64,000 nucleotides of DNA. Source: Spirochaeta sp. UBA5339. GTDB lineage: Bacteria > Spirochaetota > Spirochaetia > DSM-2461. The position numbers were made by a program, and so were the translations under genes. Location: positions 248,001 to 312,000 of the forward strand of contig DHQL01000011.1 in NCBI GenBank assembly GCA_002408085.1. Direction: 5' to 3'. Within the stretch, counting starts at the first letter, position 1; every line of letters begins with the position of its first letter. This document shows positions 1 through 8,656 of the stretch, one piece after another. The notes beneath the pieces are model-generated. The model had not been told where the DNA came from, made no database searches, and was given only the letters and a program-made list of their open reading frames with translations.

Positions 1-723
1 GAAGAAGAGAGTGCTGAAGCATCTGAAGAGTGCAGTGAAGAGCCGACTCAGGATGAATTCAAAACAGAAGATGAGCCTGACTTCGAGTTCCAGAAAGAGG
101 ATAGAGGATTTATGAAACTGATCCTTCTGAGCCTCCTTGCTCTGGTGCTGATCCTTGGTATCGGCTGGCTTATATTCCGGAACATCGGAAATGACGGTGT
201 AACAGAGATTGTTGTCAGCCAGGCTGCTGAAGAAGTCTCAGAGCCTCCTGCTGCCCCGGAAGAGCCCGCAGCAGTTGAAGAGCCCATTACTCCCGCAGCT
301 CCCGTAGAAGCCGCATCAGAGGCTCTCCCTGAATCCAGCTACAGCATAGAGTCGGGAGACTCCTTCAGTCTTCTGGCCCAGCGCCGCTGGGGCAATATCT
401 ACCTCTGGCCCTATCTCTACAAACGTAACAGCAGCAACTTCCCCGACCCCGACCTGGTACGCCCGGGAGACAGCATTGTGATTCCTCCCGAGCCCGACAG
501 AACACGGGATCAGATCAGGATAGAGGACAGCATTATCTATGCCTATAAACGCTACAGGGATCTGATAGAGGAGCAGTCCGGCAGTCCCCGGAATCCCAAC
601 AGGGAGCTGAGCGCTGACTATGTGCTCCTGGGAGGAGAGCGCCTCTACCCGGACTTTCTTGAAAGAAGAAAGGACGAGCTGAGAACAGATGATATCCGGA
701 GGGTTCAGCGCCTGGGGGAGTAG
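1..723 (+). CDS. LysM-domain envelope protein, 5' end outside window
   Basis: The frame is open from the first base, so this is the 3' part of a longer gene. The methionine at 112 is probably internal. Visible in order: a very acidic Glu/Ser/Asp stretch, one hydrophobic segment (about residues 38-56 of the visible part), a linker rich in Ala, Pro and Glu, then one LysM module (YSIESGDSFSLLAQRRWG, ending in a PGDSIVIPP strand), then a charged tail. LysM modules bind peptidoglycan. A cytoplasmic acidic region with one membrane pass and an outer LysM would fit a cell-wall-linked anchor, but the role is unknown. It converges on the ligase gene with a 56-base gap. The LysM call is firm; the upstream domain is unseen. 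Confidence 0.75.
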   Translation, partial: EEESAEASEECSEEPTQDEFKTEDEPDFEFQKEDRGFMKLILLSLLALVLILGIGWLIFRNIGNDGVTEIVVSQAAEEVSEPPAAPEEPAAVEEPITPAAPVEAASEALPESSYSIESGDSFSLLAQRRWGNIYLWPYLYKRNSSNFPDPDLVRPGDSIVIPPEPDRTRDQIRIEDSIIYAYKRYRDLIEEQSGSPRNPNRELSADYVLLGGERLYPDFLERRKDELRTDDIRRVQRLGE

Positions 724-779
724 GCGCCTTTCGCCAGTCCGACTGATCCGTACCCGGACAGCCTCCCCCTGAAAAAGAA

Positions 780-2633
780 CTAATCCTGCGCCAGAAAATC
801 CTCATAGGACATCAGTACGGTTCCGTTCTTTCTTGCCTTCTGGAGCTTGGAACTTGTGCCTTCGGGATCTTCACAGAGCAGAATGGCCGTGGACTTTGTC
901 ACCGAAGAGGAGAACTCATAGCCCCTCTCTTCAATGATCTTCTGAAGCTCCTTCCGTCCCATAGGTCCCTTTCCTGTCATACAGACCTGCCCCTTTGCCC
1001 CTGACTGATCCACCTCTTTGATATTTACAACCTTAAGAAGGTTCTCCAGAAAGCGTCTGTTGTCATCAACCTTCTTCCAGGCAATGATATTCTGGCCGAT
1101 CACATAGCTTTCATCTTCAAAATCCATAAACTCGTCCATGGTTTTGATGCCCAGCTTCTTGAGGGCCTTCTGCTGTACCAGGGGGATTCCCAGTTTGCTG
1201 ACCAGTTCGGGTGCCGTCATGGAACTTACCTTCTGCACCTGCTCCAGGAAGTTGTTTATCTTCTTGTCTCCGAATCCCTCAAGGCCCATCAGGTTTTCCC
1301 GGGTCACATGGTAGAGGTCCCTGACATTGTCGATGATCTTTCTCTCAAAGAGGGCTCTGACTGTAGCCTCGGCCACCTGCTCCATTCCGGACTCCTTCAC
1401 CCAGTAGAGGATGGTCTGAATCTTCCGTTCGGGGCAGTCGGGATTGGTGCACTTCAAATGAACCCCTTCATTTGCTACCGGGCTGTGGCACACCGGACAG
1501 TCCGCAGGTGCCAGATCGGAGAAGAAGAGCTCCCCTTCCCTGCTTTTTGAGGAGAGGTTCTCCTTTACATAGGGAATAACATCGTTGGCCCGTTCGATCA
1601 GAAGTTCATCTCCCAGCTGCAGGGCCATGGCCTCCACAAAGGCGTTGTTATGAAGGGATGCCCGGGAGAGGGTCGCTCCCCCCAGCTGTATGGGTTCAAA
1701 GAGGGCCACGGGAACCAGGGCACCCTGACGGCTGACCTGCCACTCCACTCCCGTAAGGCGGGTCTTCTTTGCCGCCGCAGGGGGTTTTATGGCAATGGCG
1801 TAGTGATGGTGATGGTCCACAACCCAGCGGCTGTCGATCTCCTCGTGGCTGGTATTGTCATCCACCGTCAGAATCAGACCGTCGGTCTCATAGAGCCACC
1901 TGTCTCTGTACTCGTCAAGGTAGCTGTTATAGAATTTCTCCACCTCTTCACGTGAAGCAATGGAGAAGTACTCTACCGTATGAAAACCGGCCTCTTTCAG
2001 CCAGGCGATGATGCCTCCTTCGCTCTCCGAAGGGTTCCATCGGGCGGTCTGGTAGCAGACAAAGCGTACATACTTCAGATCGCCCCGGTTCTCCTTCCGG
2101 TTTACCAGGCCCACACAGTTGTTTCTCAGGGGCCGTCCCCCTGTATCATATTCGGTGTTTTTTGGAAGATAGAGCTCACCCCGGATCTCCAGGTCATGGG
2201 TCTCTTTTATGGTTTTGGGGATGTCCTTTATATAGTCGGCAATGGATGTCACATCCTGCCCCACGGTACCGTCGCCTCTGGTGGCAACATACTGCAGTTT
2301 TCCGCCGCTGTAGTAGCAGGCGGCGGACAGACCATCGATCTTGGGCTGCATGGTCCACTTTGTGTCTTCGGGAAGGGCCAGTTTATCCATCCACTTGAAG
2401 ACCTCTGCAGGATTCTTGGCCTTCCCCATGGAGAGCATGGGTTCGGTGTGGGTGATCTTCCCTCCGGTCCCGCTCTCGGTACCAACCACCGAAAAGTAGC
2501 TGCTTTCGGGATTCAGAGCACGCAGCTCCTCCTCCATCCGGTCAAACTCGGCATCCGTTAAAATGGGTGTGTCTGTATTGTAATAAGCTTCCTTGGCTTC
2601 GGTGAGAAGCTTGATCAGGTCCTGTTCCTTCAA
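780..2633 (-). CDS. ligA: NAD-dependent DNA ligase (LigA family), divergent
   Basis: This enzyme seals nicks in DNA using NAD+. Domains in order: Ia-like NMN-binding helices (AYYNTDTPILTDAEFDRM), adenylation domain with PMLSMGKA and the nucleophile motif PKIDG (Lys about 98), IRGELYLP, OB fold, four-Cys zinc finger (CPVC...CTNPDC), helix-hairpin-helix region, and a C-terminal BRCT. At 617 residues it is shorter than the usual 660-680. Oddities: motif IV, normally DGVVIK, reads DGLILT, so the conserved Lys appears replaced by Thr. The residue before the KIDG motif that is usually Glu is Gln (MQPKIDG). A DHHHHYAIAIKPP segment precedes motif V. It may be a second, specialised ligase rather than the housekeeping copy. 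Family call is strong; full activity is not assured. Confidence 0.88.
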   Translation of the reverse strand: MKEQDLIKLLTEAKEAYYNTDTPILTDAEFDRMEEELRALNPESSYFSVVGTESGTGGKITHTEPMLSMGKAKNPAEVFKWMDKLALPEDTKWTMQPKIDGLSAACYYSGGKLQYVATRGDGTVGQDVTSIADYIKDIPKTIKETHDLEIRGELYLPKNTEYDTGGRPLRNNCVGLVNRKENRGDLKYVRFVCYQTARWNPSESEGGIIAWLKEAGFHTVEYFSIASREEVEKFYNSYLDEYRDRWLYETDGLILTVDDNTSHEEIDSRWVVDHHHHYAIAIKPPAAAKKTRLTGVEWQVSRQGALVPVALFEPIQLGGATLSRASLHNNAFVEAMALQLGDELLIERANDVIPYVKENLSSKSREGELFFSDLAPADCPVCHSPVANEGVHLKCTNPDCPERKIQTILYWVKESGMEQVAEATVRALFERKIIDNVRDLYHVTRENLMGLEGFGDKKINNFLEQVQKVSSMTAPELVSKLGIPLVQQKALKKLGIKTMDEFMDFEDESYVIGQNIIAWKKVDDNRRFLENLLKVVNIKEVDQSGAKGQVCMTGKGPMGRKELQKIIEERGYEFSSSVTKSTAILLCEDPEGTSSKLQKARKNGTVLMSYEDFLAQD

Positions 2634-2794
2634 TGTCTTTCCTCGTAGATAGATTCTGTCCTCTTAATCATACTGGCAAAGGCCCGTTATGCGAACTGAT
2701 AGAGTATGGATTTTTCTTCATAATCCGATTTCAAAAGTTTTTTAGAAGAGGTATAGACAAAGAATACGGCTTCTGGTATATTTCTCAAGCATTC

Positions 2795-2867
2795 GGCGCC
2801 GTACCCAAGCGGCTAAGGGAGTGGATTGCAAATCCATCATTCAGCGGTTCGAGTCCGCTCGGCGCCT
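2795..2867 (+). tRNA. tRNA-Cys (GCA)
   Basis: A 73-nt cloverleaf. The 7-bp acceptor stem GGCGCCG pairs with CGGCGCC at 2860-2866. The anticodon loop TTGCAAA puts GCA at the anticodon. The T arm is GCGGTTCGAGTCCGC. The discriminator base is T (U73), the known identity element of tRNA-Cys. CCA is not encoded. A Rho-independent terminator follows at once. Confidence 0.96.
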
Positions 2868-2872
2868 TATTG

Positions 2873-2903
2873 AAAAGATCAGCTTTGAGCTGGTCTTTTT
2901 TTT
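2873..2903 (+). terminator. Rho-independent terminator after tRNA-Cys
   Basis: Stem AGATCAGCT / AGCTGGTCT (one G-T pair) with a TTG loop, extended by flanking A and T runs and followed by eight T residues. It lies 5 bases after the tRNA. Confidence 0.85.
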
Positions 2904-2955
2904 GCTCATTTTCATATACCAGTTCAAAATAACAGAATCCTTTCACGATTAGTAT

Positions 2956-2984
2956 TTGACCCATATCTCATTAGTCACTAATAT
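2956..2984 (+). promoter_or_regulatory. Sigma-70-type promoter of the chemoreceptor gene
   Basis: TTGACC at 2956-2961, a 17-base spacer, and TAATAT at 2979-2984, about 60 bases before the GTG start at 3045. Sequence match only. Confidence 0.6.
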
Positions 2985-3044
2985 TATAATAAACACAAAT
3001 ACTTCCTATGAAAACTAACACGACCATTCACAAAAGGAATTCCA

Positions 3045-5111
3045 GTGATTAGAAAAAGAGGAATACAGTTCAGGATTATGTCCTCCATCTTCCTGATGTC
3101 CACCCTGACGCTTTTCGCATGCATAGCAGTTCTTGAACTGCGCAACAACAGAACCATTCTTCTGGCCATGGACAACACAATCAGCCTGGGCAGACAGATA
3201 ACATTCAGTCAGGTCGAAGAAGAAGAGAACTCAGCTCTCCGTATTGCTCACCAGTACGCTGAAAACTCACAGCTGTTGGAAGCTTTCGCAACAGATAACA
3301 GGGAGATTCTTGCAGCTCAGGTCGGGCCGATATTTCAGACTCTCAGCAGCAATAACGGAGTTACTGTATTTGAGTTCGGAGATTCCACAGGAAAGGTATT
3401 CTTAAGAGGACATAATCCCGGGAAATTCGGTGACGACAAAAGTGAAGATCCCGCCATCAGGGCAGCCCTGGAGGGAAGAGATATTGCCGGCTTTATATTC
3501 GGAAGCAGCGGTCTGGCCATCAGGGCAATTATCCCATTAAAAGCGGGGACGGATATAGCCGGAACCCTTCAGGTCGGTTTTAATCTGAACCAGGAGCTTC
3601 TGTCAGGTATATCAAGACTGGTTGGCGAGATAGCCTTTTATGAAAAAGATAAACTTGTACAGAGTACCAGTGCCGATGATCTGGAGACAGAGCATAATGA
3701 AGAAGAGATCTTTGCACGGCTTTCTGAAGGTGAAGAAGCGGTTATTATCGACAGAAACAGTGTAAAATCAACTTTTCTTCCCATGCACCATCCTGTCAGC
3801 GGTGATGTTCAGGGAATGTTCAGACTTGATCAGGATATCAGTTTTCTCTCTCAGAGAAGAAAGGAAAACTACAGAATATATCTGCTTATAGTTTGCATAA
3901 TGACAATGCTTGTACTGGTTATATCATTTGTTATCAGCAGAGGCCTTGTGCGCTCAGTCAAAAGTATTTCAGAGACTTTAATGGGCATATCAGAAGACCG
4001 GAAGTTGGATCTTTCCCGGAATTTTACAGTAAACTCAAAGGATGAAGTCGGTGATATGGCAGACTCACTGTCTCTCTCTTTTCAGAAGATCAGGGATCTG
4101 GTCACCCTGGTAAAGAACCAGTCGGTAGTGCTGCGTGAAGTGGGTGAAAATCTTTCCGCCAATATGACAGAAACGGCAGCGGCTGTTAATGAAATTGTCG
4201 CCAACATTCAGAGCGTCAAGAAACAGGCCGGAAATCAGGCAGCGAGTGTCTCTGAAACGAGTTCCACCATGGAACAGGTTTCCGGAAAGATTGAGAATCT
4301 GAACAGCCTTATTGAAGATCAGGCCGCCAATGTAACAGAGTCCTCATCAGCCATTGAAGAGATGATGGCCAGTATCGGCAGTGTTACACAGACCCTTATT
4401 AAAAACTCGGACAATATCAGGAGTCTGAAAGACTCTTCCGAGTCGGGGCAGAGCGGTATTGATCAGATCTCCCACGATATACAGGATGTTGCCAGAGAGT
4501 CCGAAGGGCTTCTTGAAATCAGTGAACTGATTCAGAATATCGCCAGTCAGACAAACCTGCTGTCCATGAATGCGGCAATAGAAGCGGCCCATGCCGGAGA
4601 TGCGGGCAAAGGATTTTCTGTAGTTGCCGATGAAATACGGAAGCTTGCCGAATCCTCCAGTGAACATGCCAAAACCGTTTCCACAGTTCTGAACAGGATC
4701 AAGGAGTCCATTGAGGCAATTACCGGTTCTTCGGAGGATGTTCTGGCCATGTTCGGTGATATTCAGAGAGGAATAAGATCGGTAGATGAACAGGAGATCG
4801 AAATCAGAAGAGCCATGGAAGAGCAAACCGAGGGAAGCAGGCAGGTACTGGAAGCAATTAATATTCTGAATACGATCACAGTTAAGGTTCAGGAAGGTTC
4901 CCATGAAATGCTGACAGGCAGCCGCCATGTTATGGAAGAAGCGGACAGTATGACTTCAATAACCCGGGAAATCACAAACGGCATGGACGAGATGGCTAAC
5001 GGTGCCCAGCAGATCTCAATAGCAGTAAATGAAGTAAACGAATTGAGCTCGGAGAACAGCTCAAGCATCGACGCGCTGACAAATGAACTGGAAAAATTCA
5101 AACTGAACTAG
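3045..5111 (+). CDS. Methyl-accepting chemotaxis protein
   Basis: A transmembrane chemoreceptor that signals to CheA/CheW and sets flagellar rotation. Order: TM1 (about residues 11-27), a periplasmic Cache-like ligand domain (about 30-270, ending in IAGTLQVGFNLNQ), TM2 (about 278-300), HAMP (about 300-352, with SKDEVGDMADS), then a long methyl-accepting coiled coil. The conserved hairpin tip (NAAIEAAHAGDAGKGFSVVA) is at about 505-525. No C-terminal CheR-binding pentapeptide is seen. Start is GTG with AAAAGGA 5 bases upstream. It follows the tRNA and has its own promoter, so it is probably monocistronic or leads the next gene (36-base gap). The ligand cannot be told from sequence. Confidence 0.93.
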   Translation: MIRKRGIQFRIMSSIFLMSTLTLFACIAVLELRNNRTILLAMDNTISLGRQITFSQVEEEENSALRIAHQYAENSQLLEAFATDNREILAAQVGPIFQTLSSNNGVTVFEFGDSTGKVFLRGHNPGKFGDDKSEDPAIRAALEGRDIAGFIFGSSGLAIRAIIPLKAGTDIAGTLQVGFNLNQELLSGISRLVGEIAFYEKDKLVQSTSADDLETEHNEEEIFARLSEGEEAVIIDRNSVKSTFLPMHHPVSGDVQGMFRLDQDISFLSQRRKENYRIYLLIVCIMTMLVLVISFVISRGLVRSVKSISETLMGISEDRKLDLSRNFTVNSKDEVGDMADSLSLSFQKIRDLVTLVKNQSVVLREVGENLSANMTETAAAVNEIVANIQSVKKQAGNQAASVSETSSTMEQVSGKIENLNSLIEDQAANVTESSSAIEEMMASIGSVTQTLIKNSDNIRSLKDSSESGQSGIDQISHDIQDVARESEGLLEISELIQNIASQTNLLSMNAAIEAAHAGDAGKGFSVVADEIRKLAESSSEHAKTVSTVLNRIKESIEAITGSSEDVLAMFGDIQRGIRSVDEQEIEIRRAMEEQTEGSRQVLEAINILNTITVKVQEGSHEMLTGSRHVMEEADSMTSITREITNGMDEMANGAQQISIAVNEVNELSSENSSSIDALTNELEKFKLN

Positions 5112-5147
5112 AAGCCTGATCTGATAAAACACCGGAGCATATAGACG

Positions 5148-6026
5148 ATGAGCACAACAGAGACTATCAAAGCCGACAGGAACCTGCTTCTTAAGGCGGC
5201 AGCCAGGCTGGACAGAGACATTATCTCTGCCGACTATATTATCAGCGGTGCGGCAAATCATATTTTCAGAATTAAAACAAAAGAGAAGAGTCTTATCCTG
5301 AAACTCTCAAAGATAGACGAGCCCCGCCTCTTTGAGTGCGAATCATCAGCACTGAACCATCTCAAAAAGACCGAAACAATCCCCGTTCCCGAAGTCATTG
5401 CTGTGGATGACAAGTTCCTTATCCTGGAGGACCTGGGAGTGGAAAACAAATCTCCCGGAGATAAAGACTGGTTTGAACTGGGCCGTAATATGGGCCGGCT
5501 CCACGGAGTAGGGGGTTCTTATTTCGGCTATGATTACAACAACTTTCTGGGTATATGGGAGCAGGTAAATACAGCTCAGGAAGACTGGCTGGATTTCTAC
5601 TGTCAGAACAGGGTGCTCTGCTATCTGGACGGCGGGGCAAATGCCCGGCTGCTTACAGCAGATGACCGCAGGGGGATTGAGAAAATTGTCTCCCGTATAG
5701 GAGATCTGATCCCGAATCCGTCTCCCTGCCTCTGCCATGGCGATTTCTGGCGGAACAATGTATATATGACTGAAGGCTCTGACTTCTATGCCATCGACCC
5801 GGCCATCCATTACGGATTTCATGAAGCGGATCTGGTGATGACCTGTATGTATGAACCATTCCCGGAATCTTTTTTTGAGGGCTACCGGGAGACCCATGAG
5901 CTTGAGAGAGACTGGCAGAACCGCCTTCCCCTGTATCAGCTGAAAGAGCTGATTCTGATGATTGCCCAGTTTGAAGACAAGAAATCTATTGAAACACTTA
6001 AATCATTGATTAAAAGATATGTCTGA
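5148..6026 (+). CDS. Fructosamine kinase family protein
   Basis: Protein-kinase-like fold of the fructosamine-3-kinase / ketosamine kinase family, which phosphorylates sugar adducts on amines so that they fall off. Seen: an ATP-binding N-lobe (SGAANHIFRIKT, then LILKLSK), a hinge FLILEDLG, the catalytic loop CHGDFWRNN (about residue 197), the metal site AIDPAIHYGFHEADL, and the family tail ending FFEGYRE. Length (292) is normal. It lies 36 bases after the chemoreceptor. No strong ribosome-binding site is visible. Bacterial members also act on free ribuloselysine-type substrates, so the exact substrate is open. Confidence 0.8.
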   Translation: MSTTETIKADRNLLLKAAARLDRDIISADYIISGAANHIFRIKTKEKSLILKLSKIDEPRLFECESSALNHLKKTETIPVPEVIAVDDKFLILEDLGVENKSPGDKDWFELGRNMGRLHGVGGSYFGYDYNNFLGIWEQVNTAQEDWLDFYCQNRVLCYLDGGANARLLTADDRRGIEKIVSRIGDLIPNPSPCLCHGDFWRNNVYMTEGSDFYAIDPAIHYGFHEADLVMTCMYEPFPESFFEGYRETHELERDWQNRLPLYQLKELILMIAQFEDKKSIETLKSLIKRYV

Positions 6027-6119
6027 GCTGCATATCACGGCTCCTTTAAGCTATTTCAATAAAGCCATCCGGGAAATATGTGATATATTCAAGTTGAATC
6101 CCCGGTAAGGAACGAGTAA

Positions 6120-6653
6120 ATGATATCACTCAATCTGAAACATAAATTACTGAGCCTGCCCCTTCTCTTTATCATAATCACCATAATGTCTGTTTTGATC
6201 GGCTGCGGCAGAAGCGACAGCAGTGAAACAGATATCAGTGAGGCGGAAACGATGGGGGCAGTGGAATCCCAAATTGACGGGATGATTTCTGACTACTCCC
6301 CTGATGCAACGGGAATCTCATTCACAATTGAAGACTGGGCAAACAGCTTTGCCAAAATCAACTGGGATCTGAATCCCGATCAATCCATGAACTTCAATAT
6401 GAGAATGGCTGACAACGATGAAGAGTACACCTTCACAGGCAGCTGGAGGCTTGAAGGGAACAGCGTTATCATTACCTTTGTGGCGGAAACACTCTACCTT
6501 GAGGCTCTTTTCGACTGGAACGAAAAGGGTGAAAACAATATTCAGATTGAAAATGACAGGGAAGTCTCCTTTAACCAGTATATAGAAGAAACCAATGTAT
6601 ACGGCGTACTCTGTACAGTAACCAGAACCTTTAATACAGGTCAGCAGCCTTGA
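6120..6653 (+). CDS. Predicted lipoprotein, unknown function
   Basis: Charged N-terminus (LNLKHK), a hydrophobic core, and a lipobox-like SVLIGC at about residues 24-29, so probably exported and lipid-anchored at Cys29. The mature part is acidic, with alternating strands and aromatic residues (TGSWRLEGNSVIITF, VFGVL-like end), which suggests a small beta-barrel or lipocalin-like fold. No family was recognised. AAGGAACGAG precedes the ATG. The stop lies 32 bases before the racemase start, so co-transcription is possible. Confidence 0.7.
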   Translation: MISLNLKHKLLSLPLLFIIITIMSVLIGCGRSDSSETDISEAETMGAVESQIDGMISDYSPDATGISFTIEDWANSFAKINWDLNPDQSMNFNMRMADNDEEYTFTGSWRLEGNSVIITFVAETLYLEALFDWNEKGENNIQIENDREVSFNQYIEETNVYGVLCTVTRTFNTGQQP

Positions 6654-6685
6654 ACCCGTCTGCGGCTGAAAAGAGAGGTCAAAAC

Positions 6686-7381
6686 ATGAAAACCATTGGA
6701 ATGATCGGCGGCATGAGCTGGGAATCCTCCCTGGAGTACTACCGCATTATTAATGAGAAGATAAAGGGGAAACTGGGAAAACTGCACTCTGCTAAATCGA
6801 TTCTCTACTCGGTAGATTTTGAAGAGATAGAAGTTCTACAGCACTCAGGCCGATGGGATGAGCTTTCAGCCCTTATGGTGAAAGCAGCGCAAAGCCTGGA
6901 GAGAGCCGGGGCCGAACTGATCATAATCTGTACCAATACCATGCATAGAATGGCCGATCAGGTCCAGGACTCAACTGCCATTCCCCTTCTGCATATAGCC
7001 GACGCTGCTGCAGAGGCGATTCAGAAAAAGAATCTGCAAAAGGTTGGGCTCCTGGGAACCAGATTCACCATGGAGCAGGATTTTTACAAAGGCAGACTCA
7101 AAGAAAAACACGGCCTGGATGTAATCATTCCCCCTGAAGAAGACAGAGAGACAGTCCACAGGGTCATCTATGAAGAGCTCTGCCTGGGAAAGACCGAAGA
7201 GGCCTCCAGAAAAGAGTATATAAGAATCATCAACAACATGGTAAAGGAGGGAGCCGAGGGAGTTGTGCTGGGATGCACCGAAATCCCCCTGCTGATCAGA
7301 CAGTCCGATATTTCGGTTCCTGTCTTTGATACCACCCGAATCCATGCAGAATATGCAGTTATGGAATCCCTGAGAAACTAA
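6686..7381 (+). CDS. Aspartate/glutamate racemase family protein
   Basis: Cofactor-independent amino-acid racemase of the Asp/Glu racemase superfamily (YgeA-like). The two catalytic cysteines are both present: Cys82 in IICTNTMH and Cys197 in VVLGCTEIPLL. The N-terminus MKTIGMIGGMSWESS is the family hallmark. The ATG at 6686 is chosen because GAGAGG lies just upstream; an in-frame ATG at 6650 would add 12 residues that do not fit the family. Probable role is making D-amino acids for peptidoglycan or signalling. It is followed at once, in the same frame, by the HAD gene. Confidence 0.85.
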   Translation: MKTIGMIGGMSWESSLEYYRIINEKIKGKLGKLHSAKSILYSVDFEEIEVLQHSGRWDELSALMVKAAQSLERAGAELIIICTNTMHRMADQVQDSTAIPLLHIADAAAEAIQKKNLQKVGLLGTRFTMEQDFYKGRLKEKHGLDVIIPPEEDRETVHRVIYEELCLGKTEEASRKEYIRIINNMVKEGAEGVVLGCTEIPLLIRQSDISVPVFDTTRIHAEYAVMESLRN

Positions 7382-7386
7382 AAGAC

Positions 7387-7402
7387 AAGGAGCATCGATA
7401 TT
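7387..7402 (+). promoter_or_regulatory. Ribosome-binding site pointing to an ATT start codon
   Basis: AAGGAG at 7387-7392 lies 7 bases before ATT at 7400. No ATG, GTG or TTG exists in this frame between the upstream stop (7379-7381) and the catalytic FDLDGT motif. The ATT position matches the expected N-terminus of the family exactly. Confidence 0.6.
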
Positions 7403-8050
7403 TACAAGACAATCCTTTTTGACCTGGACGGTACCCTGACGGATCCGAAGCCGGGAATTACAAAATCAGTCCGGTATGCCCTGGAGAAATTCAATATACG
7501 GGTTGAGAGCCTGGATAAACTGGAACCCTTTATCGGCCCTCCTCTGAAGGACTCTTTTATGGATTTCTACTCATTTTCAGAAGATCAGGCTCTGACTGCG
7601 GTGGACTACTACAGAGAGTACTTTAAGAAAGAGGGGCTCTTTGACAACCAGGTGTATATCGGCATTCCGGAGATGCTGGAAGAACTGACGGCCCGGGGTG
7701 TTACACTGGCCGTAGCCACATCCAAACCCACTGTGTTTGCCGAAAAGATCATCGAGCACTTTGGCCTGTCCTTATACTTCAGAGAGGTTGTGGGAAGCAA
7801 TCTGGACAACAGCCGCAGCGATAAGGCCGAAGTGATAAGCCATGCCCTCTCACAGCTGGGATGCGACTCCTCTGCCGCCCTTATGATCGGGGACAGACGC
7901 CATGATATTATCGGCGCTGAGAAAAACAGCATGGACTCGGTGGGTGTACTCTACGGCTACGGCGGTTATGACGAACTGTCACAGGCCGGGGCCGGCCGCA
8001 TTGCCGAAACCGTACCGGATCTCGCTGAGATTCTGCTTTGTACTGATTAA
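7400..8050 (+). CDS. HAD-superfamily phosphatase (phosphoglycolate phosphatase-like), ATT start
   Basis: The HAD nucleophile motif FDLDGTLTD (residues 7-15), the motif II segment LAVATSKPT, the motif III lysine (DKAEVI) and the motif IV segment MIGDRRHDIIGA are all present. The cap domain after residue 15 is all-alpha, as in Gph / YjjG / 5'-nucleotidase types. Length is 216 residues when started at 7400. The first canonical start in frame is ATG at 7559, which would cut off the catalytic Asp. The reading from ATT gives (M)YKTILFDLDGTLT, the usual family start. ATT starts are rare (infC is the known case), so either this is a real ATT start or one base of the sequence is wrong. Substrate unknown. 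Confidence 0.82.
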   Translation: MYKTILFDLDGTLTDPKPGITKSVRYALEKFNIRVESLDKLEPFIGPPLKDSFMDFYSFSEDQALTAVDYYREYFKKEGLFDNQVYIGIPEMLEELTARGVTLAVATSKPTVFAEKIIEHFGLSLYFREVVGSNLDNSRSDKAEVISHALSQLGCDSSAALMIGDRRHDIIGAEKNSMDSVGVLYGYGGYDELSQAGAGRIAETVPDLAEILLCTD

Positions 8051-8056
8051 GGCGGT

Positions 8057-8185
8057 ATGATGAATCAGGAAGCCCTTATCCGGGAAACAATCAGGTTTGT
8101 AAAAGAGACTCTGGCGGAAGAGAGGCACAATTTTATGGAGCAGTTTCTGCAACAGTTCTATAAGGAGTGGGATGGAGAAGGATGA
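8057..8185 (+). pseudogene. Internally deleted HD-domain hydrolase remnant (42-43 codons)
   Basis: A short frame starts at tandem ATGs (8057, 8060) after AAGGCGG. Its first half (MNQEALIRETIRFVKETLA) resembles the N-terminus of YedJ/YpgQ-type HD phosphohydrolases. Its second half (EERHNFMEQFLQQFYKEWDG) resembles their C-terminus. The central roughly 150-170 residues, with the HD metal site, are missing, and the reading frame is kept across the join. Recalled family sequences have an AEE-like tripeptide at both places, so deletion between short repeats is plausible. It may be a relic, or a translated small peptide coupled to the next gene (ATGA overlap). The resemblance is from memory. Confidence 0.55.
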
Positions 8186-8589
8186 AGATAACTGATTTCC
8201 GGCGGACAGCTTCAGTCTTGCAGAAGATTATCTACGCCATCTACATTCTCTCCTTCCTCATCGCCACATCCACCCACACAAGAGACCTGATCGTCGGCGG
8301 CTTCCTCCCCTACACCACCAAACCCCTCTGGGCCAATATCTACTGGACCGCTCTGACCTTTGCCGATCCCATTACAATCATCATCCTCCTTTTGGATCTG
8401 AAAAGAGGAATGAAATTATATGCCCTGATCATCGTCTCCGATGTTATTATCAATCTGTACTTTACCATCACCTCCAGTGGTCTATCGGGAATTTTCAATC
8501 TGTTTATGTTGAGTCAGATCGGCTTTCTAATCTTCCTGCTGATTACATGGAAAAGGATGTACGGATTAGTTGAGGCAGATAATCAGTAA
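8182..8589 (+). CDS. Small integral membrane protein, unknown
   Basis: A 135-residue protein with four likely membrane helices (about 14-34, 52-72, 77-97 and 104-124) joined by short loops and a charged N-terminus. No family was recognised. The ATG at 8182 overlaps the stop of the HD remnant (ATGA), which suggests translational coupling. A GTG at 8167 would add five residues but overlaps the only good AAGGAG. Confidence 0.65.
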   Translation: MKITDFRRTASVLQKIIYAIYILSFLIATSTHTRDLIVGGFLPYTTKPLWANIYWTALTFADPITIIILLLDLKRGMKLYALIIVSDVIINLYFTITSSGLSGIFNLFMLSQIGFLIFLLITWKRMYGLVEADNQ

Positions 8590-8656
8590 ACACTCTTTGG
8601 AGTCTGATTATACTGTCGGGCTTATCGGACTCACAGGCCTGCAGGAGAGCTGAATA

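Noticed and set aside
1980..2561. 193-codon open frame on the plus strand inside ligA
   Set aside because: Antisense shadow of a well-supported gene; no start signal or family.
6650..6685. Start of the racemase at ATG 6650
   Set aside because: Adds 12 residues before the family's MKTIGMIGG start; the ATG at 6686 has the better ribosome-binding site.
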